The notes under the pieces are model-generated. The model had not been told where the DNA came from, did not search any database, and saw nothing but the letters and a program-made list of their open reading frames with translations. From contig OZ038389.1 in assembly GCA_964036045.1 (NCBI GenBank), forward strand, positions 42,066,119 through 42,130,118: a DNA stretch of 64,000 nucleotides, written 5' to 3'. Shown here piece after piece: positions 30,620 to 40,608 of this stretch (its first letter is position 1; every line of letters starts with the position of its first letter). Both the position numbers and the translations under genes were made by a program. This stretch comes from Eutreptiella sp. 'Long Island Sound 2002'. Its lineage: Eukaryota > Euglenozoa > Euglenophyceae > Eutreptiales > Eutreptiaceae.

Positions 30620-31966
30620 TAAGGCTTGGAATCTTTTTATTGTTTTGACACCGGCTATTGCTGGCACATAAAATCTCTGCCCGTTTTTGGTTTTTCCGAT
30701 AAAAGTGCAACCGGTTATTGGCACACGCTCTTCGGCCTGAACAGGTACCGGTTATCGATAACCTGAAGTGCAATTCTTCACCTACGCAAGTGATGTGCAC
30801 AGTCATATGGCTGCGAGCTAATTTCAATTTTGATTAGCGATAATTGGCTTTATGCAGGAGCATAAAACCGGTTGTTGGTTTTTCATCACATTTGTGGTCT
30901 CAAGTCTTTTGTCAGTTCAGTATTCTGTTCTTCGAATTCGACACCTGCGACATTCTGCAGTATGCTAACAGCAGATGGGCATATGTGTTGTAGGGACTGC
31001 CTACAGACTTGATCGGGAAATTTCAATGTATTTACCAACATTGTTGAGCGCTCACACAGCATCACGGATGCGACGATCAATCAATCAACCAATCAAAAAT
31101 TGATGAATACCTGAATGCATATATGAATTCGGAAATGAATGGATGGATGGATGGATGGATGGATGGATGGATGGATAGTTCCCAACACACAGCCCGTTAT
31201 CTCCACCCACAGCCCCATGTTCTTTGTCCGCCCCATGGTCTCCGTCCTCATTTGGTCCGTACACCTGGGTCTCATTGCTGTGCTTTGAAGGCGCAGCTCT
31301 TTGCTGTTGTCCTGATGGTGGGGTTGCAGTGCCATTAAAATCTGAGCACCCTTACAGGGCATAGCGTACTTCATAAGGTGCTGCAGGTGCTGAAACAAAG
31401 GGGTGAAATGAAGGGGGTGCTGCTCCCTCTTTCTTGCATGGTCTGCATAAATGAAAACTTGGCCACACCAAAAAAAGGCCTGCAAAATTTTGTTTCCCGA
31501 TGTACAGCCCATTTTGGTGTAGCGCTTTACAGGCGCTCATGGAAACGGACCCTGCGAACGAGGTTTCAGTTTTATGAAACCACTACTGCATACCGTAAGA
31601 ATCTGGCCAACGAAAAAAGAGGGGCTATGTTAAACCCCTTATGCTGTCGTTTTCTGCAGAACCCCCACCCCCTTTGTGCCGCGCTGCCTTATGGCTTTGT
31701 CACTCACCACCCTGTGCCACCTCGCTTCTTGGCGCACTCTCTTGTGCACACTGATTGTCAAAAAGGAACTAACCTGACAAATTGTAAATGTGGAGCCCGT
31801 ACCCTGAGGCATCGTCATCCTCCGATGACAATGTCTTTGACGCCCCCTTTGCGACCCCTCGCTCATTTTGTCGCTGGTTGTCCACTGACCTCGCTGACCC
31901 CCTGGATCTCATTGAAGATGTCACATCCAATTCCTCGGACATCCTCTCTGACCTCCCTGACATCTC
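30620..31966. other. Intergenic; contains a GGAT microsatellite
   Basis: No supported gene. (GGAT)n covers 31138-31177. Open plus-strand frames from 31378 are low in domain content and antisense to the RNase H fragment further on. Confidence 0.5.
31138..31177. repeat. (GGAT)n microsatellite
   Basis: About ten uninterrupted GGAT units. Confidence 0.95.
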
Positions 31967-32305
31967 CTATGGAGCCACTGCCAATAGTTCCTGATCTGTC
32001 TGCGTCAGCTTCTGCCGTTTTCTGTGCAAAAGGGCATTATATGGGTGCATGGCTCTGCCCTTCCCTGTCAGCTCATCCACTCGCACATTTCCCGGAATGC
32101 CCGGGTGCATTGGGACCCATTCAAAAAATAAGCGTGGTCCCATGGAGCTCAATAAGTCCTCAATCCGCTCCTTGCACAGATCTACTTGACTCACTGGGTC
32201 TGCTGCTCCCATCCCCCCTTCCCTCTTCAACCCCAGACGCCATTCTATGATTCCCTTGGAAACAATTTCAGAGGCATGGCATACCCGGGTTAGTGAACTT
32301 TGCAC
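31967..32305 (-). pseudogene. RNase H fragment of a retrotransposon
   Basis: The minus frame contains RLFFEWVPMHPGIPGNVRVD then ELTGKGRAMH, which fits the C-terminal RNase H signature WVPgHxGixGNexaDelAkxG of non-LTR and related retroelements. The catalytic His and final Asp positions are kept. The N-terminal part of the domain is not visible and Harbinger-like element 2 lies only ~50 bp upstream of this frame, so the insertion may have split it. Confidence 0.6.
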
Positions 32306-32356
32306 AGTGGAATTTCGTCGAGGAAAATTGCAGACACAATTTCCACTTTGGCCTAT

Positions 32357-33132
32357 GAGGGAGCGTTAGTGCGCAGGGCGCGTGCAGGGTGCTCACATGG
32401 CAACTTTTTGGGCTACTTCTGATTGCTACCTCTGTTTTGAGGGTGGATTCTACACCTCGGATGGGTGAGTGGATGGGTGGGTGGGTGGAATGGGGCAATT
32501 TGGGATGATTTCTCCTCGTCGATTTGCCCCTTTCCAGTTGGGGATATGGACTGGCCCCTTTCCCTCACCTATTGTCCCCCAGTTCACCCAGTGTGATGCG
32601 TTTTAGGGCTACAAGGCGCATCTATGTGTATTGTGAAACGGGCATGCCGAGCTGGGCACATGGTGATACATTCAGCGTATCTGTTGTGGAGCATCACTTT
32701 TTGCCCCTCGTGTCCTCAGAATGCTTTTGCTATTTGTTATGCAGTTGAGCATTGGGGTCAGGGTGTTCTACACCAGGTCTACCGGGCTTTGGGTGCCCGC
32801 GAAGGTGGTTGGCCTTTTGCACAATGGGCATGTGGAGTTGGAGTATGATCAAGGTGGTGTGCAAGCCGTCAATCATCGATGCCCCATGGACTCCATCTCC
32901 TTTGGTATCCCCAGTCTCGAGTCTCCAGCACCATCCCCATCAGTTCCCGCAATTGACGTCCCTCCAATTGATGGAAGCCCCGTTCACGGTCGCTCCCAAC
33001 ATGACTGTCATCACATTCCCCAGCCCGAGGCTTCATTGGGTAATGGTGAACTTGGGGGCTGAATCTAGGAAAGTCATAACAAAAGTAGCGCGCAGGGCGC
33101 ACACAGGGCACACGCAGGGCAAGCACTCCCCC
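32357..33132 (+). mobile_element. PIF/Harbinger-like element 2 (776 bp, AGG core)
   Basis: The left end is GAGGGAGCGTTAG and the right end ..CACTCCCCC, flanked by TAT duplications (32354-32356 and 33133-33135). Two subterminal motifs at the left and three at the right all have core AGG in GCGCAGGGC-type context. The AGTAGCGCGC phrase next to the right motif block is shared with elements 1 and 3. Length is almost the same as element 1 but the interior is different. It carries one ORF with a Tudor/SH3-like segment. Confidence 0.85.
32721..33062 (+). CDS. Element-encoded protein with Tudor/agenet-like segment
   Basis: An ATG at 32721 gives 113 codons, though a TGCAG at about 32740-32744 suggests the true exon may start there. 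Residues about 12-50 (VRVFYTRSTGLWVPAKVVGL and HVELEYDQGGVQAV) match the pattern of Tudor, agenet and related SH3-like barrels (v.v......W.pA.V......v.v.yddg...v), which bind methylated peptides or nucleic-acid partners. A Ser/Pro-rich tail follows. The assignment rests on pattern only. Confidence 0.45.
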   Translation: MLLLFVMQLSIGVRVFYTRSTGLWVPAKVVGLLHNGHVELEYDQGGVQAVNHRCPMDSISFGIPSLESPAPSPSVPAIDVPPIDGSPVHGRSQHDCHHIPQPEASLGNGELGG

Positions 33133-33135
33133 TAT

Positions 33136-35446
33136 GCAGCCTCAACTCCACTTGGCTTGACCCGAGCATGTTCACCAAGCAGGATAATCATTCACTGTGC
33201 TGATGTAGTCAGGCACACGCACCTAGTTTTTTGCTTGAATTGCTGAAAGCAAGCCGGGCATGGAAGTTCGACCGAGGCAAGGTACAAAAAGCACATGAAA
33301 ACACAGCAACAATCACGTCCCATCTTCTGGCTCATCCGCAAACGCAGTGCAATGCTTTTGTGAAATGATGCCTCGCTGTGCAAAGCATCCAATTTGCACA
33401 TTTCGTTGTGCAACGCTTGTGCAAAGGAAGGAGCAGCAGGGGTACCGACTCCCTCTGTTGCCTTTCCCGGTTCTTTGTTCCCTCCCTCTTGGTGGGGATG
33501 TCAATACGGGGAGAAATTAGTTCAGCATACCAAACAACAGTGCAGAGCAATGTCCTTGCCATTTGTCTTCAAGCATCGCCCCCCCTTCCCGGCCCCTCCC
33601 GCCCACACTGCTTTCACAGTCCGTTGCTCTGTGACGGACAGCACAGCCCAGAACGGTTGTTGACTGGTGATTACTACAGTTGCCACCATGAACACAGTCC
33701 AGGCTACTACGGAGTTCCGACTGTTGTGCCATTTGTTGTGTCCTGGGGTGTATGCTGGCCTGTTGTGCACCCTTTTGTAGTCATCAAGGGGTAGGGTTGG
33801 CTTATGTCTGTAATATGTGTTCCGTGGTACCCCCCCCCCCTTGTCCTTCCCCACCCCTTGTCCTTCCCCGGGGGGGGCTGGGGGACCGTCACTTGCTCAA
33901 CCCACAATTTTTCGCTGCAGCTCACTGTGTTGTTGTGGCAAAACCACCACCCAAGAGTGCTGCCCAAAGCATTCCAGTGGAAACTGGTGAGCATGTGCAA
34001 GACTTCAAGGTCAAGTGGAGCAGGACCAAGAAAATTTACACCGAGATGGTAAAGGAGTAGGTCTCCGTATATTGGCAGCCCTTTGAACGTATCTTATGCT
34101 GAATTCTTTCGTTTTATGCTGCAATTTCTGTGCCTGCAAATGTGCGTGTACGGTGGTAGTGCGGTCCCCCAGGGGGGGGGGGGGGGGGGTGGGGGACCGT
34201 CACTTGGTGACCATCCCCCAGGGGGTGGTGGGGGGCCGTCTTCCCTGGGATGGGGAAGGACGGGGGGGGGGGGGCGTACCGCGCAGTAACACGGCTGACA
34301 TTCCGTAGACAGCAGGTAAGATTCCGGAGTATCTGCCCCTAGCAGCCATTCTTTCTTTCCAGACCCACCCGCACATTCAACCTCCCGAATCGGGGGCCGT
34401 TTTCCCTGATTTGCCCCGCACGGACGCCTTGCACCCTGGTGGCTTGGGACTTGGCAATACCCTCACATTGCAATCCACCTCACCTGCAAGATACCCTTGG
34501 GACTGGTAAGGTATTACACCTTCATCAGCATCTGTGGTGATTCCCACAACGTCCTTGCAAAAGTGCAAGTTGGTGGAGACAGGACTACTAAGAGCCACTG
34601 TGGTGAGAGGCTGTGCACTCAAATCGCATGTGGGTAAAAGTGCTATAACTTGGTCTTTTCAGTGTTCTAGAGGAATCCCACACTGTGGGGCAAAGAGCAC
34701 AACTTGGCGAAGACAGACGTGCTAAGCTAAGCCTTTCCTCACTACATGTGGGTCCAGAGGTCTGTGGTTGACCAGGCTGCATCTCAGCTTGCACTAAGGA
34801 CTGACAGGGAAACCAATCAATCACTGATGATGTTCTTGCTGCCCAGCCAATAGCGCAGGTTGGCTAAGACAGAGTTTCTGCAAGCCAACAGAACAAGTTG
34901 GGGAGAGAAGGGTTGTCCGAAGTAAGAGACAGAAGGAGGGAGCGTGATCTAGCTGCCTCTAATAATCATAAATAAAAGTTGAAAATGGCTTTTGTGAACG
35001 ACATCTTCAATTTTTGAGGAAAAAATCTTACAACAAAGTGCACAATAATCAAACAGATATGAGAACTTGCATTGACCCCCAAAAGGGTGCTGGCCACCAG
35101 TGGAGCACCCACAGGGGCAATGACCCTCAAGGCTTTCTTTCGGTTGTGGTTATTGTGGTTGCATGCGTGAATTCCCCATTAAATGAGAACATTACGGCTC
35201 ATTGGTGTCCTGATATTGCTCTTGCTTTGAGATCGATATTTTTCTCTGTTCTTGTGAACGACCAACAGCTTCTTTAACCCCCCACTGATGTGCAGACAGA
35301 GCGCTCAGTGTCGGCCCCACTGTTGGGCGAAAAACTGGGCCATATTGTTATTCTCCTAATGATTTGTGCATGCTGAGCAAGTGTGGTCTTGAGCATCCAA
35401 TAAATAGTAACGATTGCGAGAAGCCACAATTTTAATGGTTGGAACA
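33136..35446. other. Intergenic, no supported gene
   Basis: Frames are short. The repeat block 33830-33930 is followed by a possible exon at about 33920-34058 (ending VKWSRTKKIYTEMVKE), too weak to call. The stretch from 34500 to 35446 shows no feature. Confidence 0.45.
33830..33930. repeat. Dispersed repeat, second copy of 24461-24560
   Basis: The C run, CCCCACCCCTTGTCCTTCCC and GGGGGACCGTCACTTG phrases match the earlier copy. A shorter G-run relative sits at 34160-34250. Confidence 0.75.
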
Positions 35447-35656
35447 GTTGATTTTACTTCTAATTAATGTATCTGATGATGAAAATCATTAAAAAATCGA
35501 AGCGTGCCCTTTAAATTTGGTGTGCAAAGGTCCCGCAGGGAGCGCGGCGCGTGCCGTCGCCTCCCTCCGCAACTCTTGCGCGCCAGATTTAAAGGATACG
35601 CTTCGATTTTTCAACGATCCAACTGGTCAAATATTTTAATTAGAAGGAAAATCAAC
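35447..35656. mobile_element. Snap-back MITE, 210 bp
   Basis: The ends GTTGATTTTACTTCTAATTA and its complement (one mismatch) define a nearly full-length hairpin. Inner parts of the arms also pair (AAAATCGAAGCGT.. and ..ACGCTTCGATTTTT, then CCTTTAAAT / ATTTAAAGG), leaving a GC-rich loop. TGGTTGG at 35436 and CCAACCA at 35660 extend the symmetry. No target duplication is clear. Confidence 0.75.
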
Positions 35657-36130
35657 TCCCCAACCACTTGAAATACCAACGTTTCACGACTTTTAGCTTG
35701 CGATCGCTGTTGGCGATCGCGCCGCGCGACAAGGCGCCAAAGAGCGCTTTGCATGTCTCCCCCCACTCCTTGTAGTATGTGCGAGGTATTTGCGATTGGC
35801 AAATTTAAAGTCCATGATTTTTTTCAACTCATTTATTACATTTTGGTGCAAGTTTGGGGCGTTAAGGTTCTATATAGCTCCCAAACGAATTCAAACAAAA
35901 GTGTTACGTAAATGGACTTACCATGTCGTTTTGTAACGCTTCTAGAACGTTTATTTTGCTCCCATGGGGATTGTGGAGAGCCATGTACATGGTAGACCAT
36001 GTAGGACAACAGTAACAAAAAAAATAACAAAAGCTAACCTCTTTACCATACATTGTGTGTTGCTTATACTAGCTCTTTGGGGGAGTCCCATAGACAAAAT
36101 GGCCGCTTTGCAACATTATTGGGGCAGGTA
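35657..36130. other. Intergenic, no gene seen
   Basis: A small GCGATCGC palindrome cluster lies near 35700-35720. Otherwise nothing is recognised. Confidence 0.5.
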
Positions 36131-36181
36131 AATGGGGGAACGTTAGCGCGCCGGGCGCGCGCCGGGCATCTTTTGTGACCC

Positions 36182-36625
36182 GTGCCCCACCGGTGGACTG
36201 TTGCCGTTGATATGTTGGGCAACATTATATGGATTTGCCCCTTGGCCCCCGGGACATCAGCCGATGTTTTGATTTGGGATGGGTATGGACCTTCTCGTAC
36301 CCGAGGTGATTTCTTTGATTTCGAAGTTGGGGGCCATGATGGTGCTTATAAAGGCCGGATTCATGTCATTGTGCCATTCATTGGAAGAAAGAATGGCACT
36401 TTGACAGCCCGCCAACAATGTTACAATGACGTGCACGGGTCGTATAGAGCACACATTGAGCAGCTGTTTGCTCGGTGGTGGCACGCAAGATGAGGCAGAG
36501 GATGAGGCAGAAGTGTGTGTGTTGTGTTGCCAGAACGCTCCACCGTCACAGTTTGTGATGAGTGTAAGGAGCACTATTGTAATGAATGTATTGACACCCA
36601 CACTTGTGGGACCAATGTTATGATG
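36182..36625 (+). pseudogene. Harbinger-type DDE transposase fragment plus Cys-rich tail
   Basis: The frame 36182-36493 reads VAVDMLGNIIWICPLAPGTS then ADVLIWD, FEVGGHDGAYKG and YNDVHGSYRAHIEQLFARWW. This follows the DDE superfamily endonuclease pattern (vD..G.i....pG..sD..i...D.gY...+..R...E..f) used by PIF/Harbinger. The second Asp (GHDGAY) and the final Glu (HIEQLF) are visible. The N-terminal part, including the first catalytic Asp, is missing because the frame starts ~50 bp from the element end. After a stop, other frames give EVCVLC and CDECKEHYCNECIDTHTC, a zinc-binding tail split by a frameshift. Confidence 0.75.
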
Positions 36626-37019
36626 CAGCTCTACTGTTAGCGATCAGGCCTCTAGCAATTGGTGCCCCGCCACGTGGTCAAATGAAAAAAACGCTGTTTT
36701 TTTTGTTTTTTTGTTTTTTCCCCGTTTTTCCCCCGGTTCCCGGCGTTTTTCGGTGTTTTTTAGTGTTTTTTGACTGTTTTTGCGCATGTGCCATCTTTTC
36801 CGGCATTTGTTGAAAACTAGAATTTTCACAATTTGACAAAATTGTTGTTTTTCGTTCGCATTTGGCACCGGTCTGCACAGGTTCATCAGCTTACCCGCGC
36901 TGTCTTCATGGTTTTGCTTAGTGTCCGTCCCACCCCACATCTCTCTTTCTTCTGTTGCAGGTTCCATGTAACATGTGTATTCATTGTGTGTTTTCATCGC
37001 ATTGCATATCACGTGTGCA

Positions 37020-37720
37020 TGCCCCACGCCCATAAAGGGGCTAGGATGCTTTGTGGTTTGCGTTGGATGCGAAGGGGGCAACGCTAGAACCCCACAGTTG
37101 CTGTCTCTGCCCCACGCCCATAAAGGGGCTAGGATGCTTTGTTGTTTCTGTTGGATGCGAAGGGGGCAACGCTAGAACCCCACAATTCCTATGTCTGCCC
37201 CACGCCCATAAAGGGGCTAGGATGCTTTGTTGTTTCTGTTGGATGCGAAGGGGGCAACGCTAGAACCCCACAATTCATGTGTCTGCCCCACGCCCATAAA
37301 GGGGCTAGGATGCTTTGTTGTTTGTGTTGGATGCGAAGGGGGTAACGCTAGAACCCCACAATTCCTGTGTCTGCCCCACGCCCATAAAGGGGCTAGGATG
37401 CTTTGTTGTTTGTGTTGGATGCGAAGGGGGCAACGCTAGAACCCCACAATTCCTATGTCTGCCCCACGCCCATAAAGGGGCTAGGATGCTTTGTTGTTTC
37501 TGTTGGATGCGAAGGGGGCAACGCTAGAACCCCACAATTCATGTGTCTGCCCCACGCCCATAAAGGGGCTAGGATGCTTTGTTGTTTGTGTTGGATGCGA
37601 AGGGGGTAACGCTAGAACCCCACAATTCCTGTGTCTGCCCCACGCCCATAAAGGGGCTAGGATGCTTTGTGGTTTGTGTTGGATGCGAAGGGGGTAACGC
37701 TAGAACCCCACAGTTGCTGT
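37020..37720 (+). repeat. 88-bp minisatellite, 8 copies
   Basis: Units start at CCCCACGCCCATAAAGGGGC with an exact 88-bp period (first at 37022). Variant sites (CTATGT, CATGTGT, CTGTGT before CTGCCCC; CAACG or TAACG) repeat in the order a-b-c-a-b-c, so a 264-bp block has been duplicated. The ~70-codon frames in each unit are repeat translations. Confidence 0.95.
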
Positions 37721-37937
37721 TGTGGTTTTTGGTAAAAGGGGGTGCCCGCAACAGGCTGTGCACGCGACGTGCTTGTTCCCCCCCATTCAGTTGGGTACGT
37801 GGGTGGGTGGGTGAGTGGGTGGGTGTCACATCTTATTTAAAGGAAGGCTGTTAGTTAACAAAAGGGTCCCGTGCTATTGTTTGTTGTCACATGTATTTGC
37901 GTTTTGTTTCTCCCCTGTCTTCAGGCTTTGTTAGTCC

Positions 37938-38918
37938 ATGCCTCCTGTGTGGCTACGCCCCGAAGCAGGCGGGGCGTGGGCCTACTTCCCCTCCGTTGCC
38001 GACGCCACCGCTCACCTCAAGGAGCAGGGTATTGAGTTGTTCGCTACCCAAGTCTCCCGTGCGGCCAAGAACGGCAAGACGCGCAATGGCTGGGAGTTTC
38101 CTCCACCTCGCCTGATGCGGATGTCCCCTCACTTCCCGCAACCTCCGAGGACATGGCACCTGATGCCGGACAACGCCAAGGTGGGGTGTTGACATTCTTT
38201 ACCCCGGCATCCGAGTTGGCGGCATGTGGTTGCTGTGGGGACAAGCTCCTCGGAGACATTGTTTCCTGCCCCAAGCGAGACACACGTCTCTCAAGGTATG
38301 ATAGCGTGTGCATATTGTGTCGCTGTGTCACTGTGTCACTGTGTCACTGTCCCACTGTGTCACCGTTCCCATGTTTGACAGATGTGATCACCCAGCAGCA
38401 CCGAAACAAATTCAGCTTCCCGAGCGAGGACGCAAGCGAGACGCACGTCTCTCAAGGTATGACAACGTGTGCATATTGTGTCGCTGTGTCACTGTATCAC
38501 TGTGTCACTGTGTCACTGTGTCACTGTCCCACTGTGACACCGCCGACATGTTCACTGTCACTGTGCCACCCCCCCCCCCCCCCCACCGTGTCATGTGTTG
38601 GTACATTCATGAAACTGTCACTGCCCCCTGTGTGCATACATGTATCACATGGTCATTGTGTCACTGTGTCCCTCTCCACTGTCCGCAGGTGTCATCAGTT
38701 CAAGTCACGAACATCGACAGGACCGCCCTCGGAAGCGGTTGCGCACCAATGCCAACAATGCCAACATGAACGAGGAGGACGGACAAGAGGGAGGGGCAGA
38801 GAAGGGGCAGCAAGAGGGGGAGGGGACAGAGGGGGAAAAGCTTTTTTGTCTTGGGCATGAGCATGATGCATGGGAGGTACGAGAAGCAGACACCAATGAG
38901 TGGCCTCCGGACTTTTGA
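37938..38918 (+). pseudogene. Second coding region of Harbinger-like element 3, broken
   Basis: An ATG at 37938, after an acceptor-like GTCTTCAG, opens MPPVWLRPEAGGAWAYFPSV and TAHLKEQGIELFATQVSR..NGKTRNGWEF. This recalls the short DNA-binding repeats (NUMOD/IENR-like) found beside nucleases. The frame then shifts, and GVLTFFTPASELAACGCCGD continues to a donor-like CTCAAG|GTATGA at 38294. A ~165-bp tandem duplication repeats that exon end and donor at 38457. A third exon after CCGCAG at about 38689 would give a basic then acidic tail ending ADTNEWPPDF, stop at 38918. The intron-like gaps are CACTGTGT minisatellites. Assignments are tentative. Confidence 0.4.
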
Positions 38919-39038
38919 CATTAGTTGTTAGCTGCGGTTGCAGTCGGGCAGGTGCGCCCGCGCACAATGTGTTTTTTTTAATCGGTGCAATTTCCATGCT
39001 TTGCTTTGTGTTTGTATGCGTGACCTGTCTTGCTTGTG

Positions 39039-39580
39039 CACACCAGGAAATATCAACGACAATCCAGAGCACACCAGGAAATATCAACGACAATCCAGAG
39101 CACACCAAGAAATAACAGTGACCATCCAGAGCACACCAGGAAATAACAGTGACCATCCAGAGCACACCAGGAAATAACAGTGACCATCCAGAGTACACCA
39201 GGAAATAACAGTGACCATCCAGAGCACACCAGGAAATAACAGTGACCATCCAAAAAACACCAGGAAATAACAGTGACCATCCAGAGCACACCAGGAAATA
39301 ACAGTGACCATCCAGAGTACACCAGGAAATAACAGTGACCATTCAGAGCACACCAGGAAATAACAGTGACCATCCAGAGCACACCAGGAAATAAAAGTGA
39401 CCATCCAGAGCACACCAGGAAATAACAGTGACCATCCAGAGTACACCAGGAAATAACAGTGACCATCCAGAGCACACCAGGAAATAACAGTGACCATCCA
39501 GAGCACACCAGGAAATAACAGTGAACATCCAGGGCACACCAGGAAATAACAGTGACCATCCAAAGCACACCAGGAAATAT
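39039..39580 (+). repeat. 31-bp minisatellite, ~17 copies
   Basis: The unit is CACCAGGAAATAACAGTGAC followed by CATCCAGAGCA. The first two units carry the variant ATATCAACGACAATCC. Because 31 is not a multiple of three, all three minus frames stay open with the same GHCYFLV-type repeat, so these frames are not genes. Confidence 0.95.
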
Positions 39581-39817
39581 AACGCAAACGGAAATAACAG
39601 TGAGCTACATGATAACGTTCAGCCGGCAGTCCTTGGGCAAACCCACCTAAAAAACACCCTGACTGCCGTGATACATGAATATCTCAATGCAAAAGTAGCA
39701 GCACACACCAAACTAACAATTGAAAATGGTGGGAAAATGCCACTTCGGGTCACAAGACCGAAGCAACCAAGCAGCAACACAGTGTTTTTTTTCTGGTTTG
39801 TGTTGTTGATTGGTTGA
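39581..39817 (+). CDS. Possible C-terminal exon in element 3
   Basis: After the minisatellite, an open stretch reads NNSELHDNVQPAVLGQTHLK and TAVIHEYLNAKVAAHTKLT before a T-rich end and a stop at 39817. Composition is more protein-like than the flanks. No family is recognised and no start is visible. Confidence 0.25.
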   Translation, partial: NANGNNSELHDNVQPAVLGQTHLKNTLTAVIHEYLNAKVAAHTKLTIENGGKMPLRVTRPKQPSSNTVFFFWFVLLIG

Positions 39818-40608
39818 GCTGTTGAGTGACACCATGCTATGCACCTTTTAAAAACCTTTTAATTGTCTTGGAAAATGCATTTGAGGTCATAGTGAAGGAC
39901 AAAAACAATATTTTCCTCAGAAAAACCACAAAAAAACGCCAAAAAATGGAAAAAAAAACACCTTTTTTTCAAACTGCTGCCCACCTGCCCACAAGGGTCT
40001 GTGGGCGGTGTTTTTTAGAGGCCTGTTCGCGATACCTCAATAACGCCTCTTCGCTTCTACTGGAGATCCATGCGGTTGTGCTATCCTAACCCCCCATTCT
40101 CCCAACTTGCTAAGGTGTTGACCAAGATCGCCCTTAAAGGAGCGAGAGTGGTACTGTGTACCCCAGTTTGCAACTTTCTCGAGCTAGGGCAGTTTGGGTC
40201 ACCTAATTCTAAGGGCGTTTCCAAGGGGTGTGCTTGGGGGCTCTTCAGGGGGAACATAGTCTAAAAGTAGCGCGCCGGGCGCGCGCCGGGTGCGCGCCGG
40301 GCAAACATTCCCCCAATGGGCAATGACCCCAGAATCCTACCCGCACCCACCCACCCACACAATACGGCTGTTGGGATCCAGAACTGCACTGAACCCCCCA
40401 CCTCCCCTCGCCCACCCCCCGCCTGCCAACCATGGGACTGTCCTCCCTGGGGTCAGGCAGGACATTACTGGGGGAACTGCACACAATAAAACACGGCAGC
40501 ATAAGCACAGGACTCACGCTGACCAGGCTATTTTGTTTGACAGACGAATTTCTGTAACATGACATTCCTCGCTCATTGACGTGCCAACACCATAAATAGT
40601 TGGTTCAC

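Larger units (their letters stand above)
36134..40314 (+). mobile_element. PIF/Harbinger-like element 3 (4181 bp, CGG core)
   Basis: The ends are GGGGGAACGTTAGC and ..AACATTCCCCC (inverted: GGGGGAATGTTTGC), flanked by AAT duplications (36131-36133 and 40315-40317). Two left and three right subterminal motifs of form GCGCGCCGGGC all have core CGG. It contains, in order, a DDE transposase fragment, an 88-bp repeat array, a second coding region, a 31-bp repeat array and a final 150-bp block colinear with element 1. The JmjC gene starts only ~295 bp beyond its right end. Confidence 0.88.

Noticed and set aside
37020-39580. 88-bp and 31-bp arrays considered as CRISPR arrays
   Set aside because: The units are contiguous with no unique spacers, lie inside a eukaryotic-type transposon, and no cas genes exist.
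38695-39587. Minus-strand frames of 160-215 codons with GHCYFLVCSGWSLLFPG repeats
   Set aside because: All arise from the 31-bp minisatellite, which is open in several frames.
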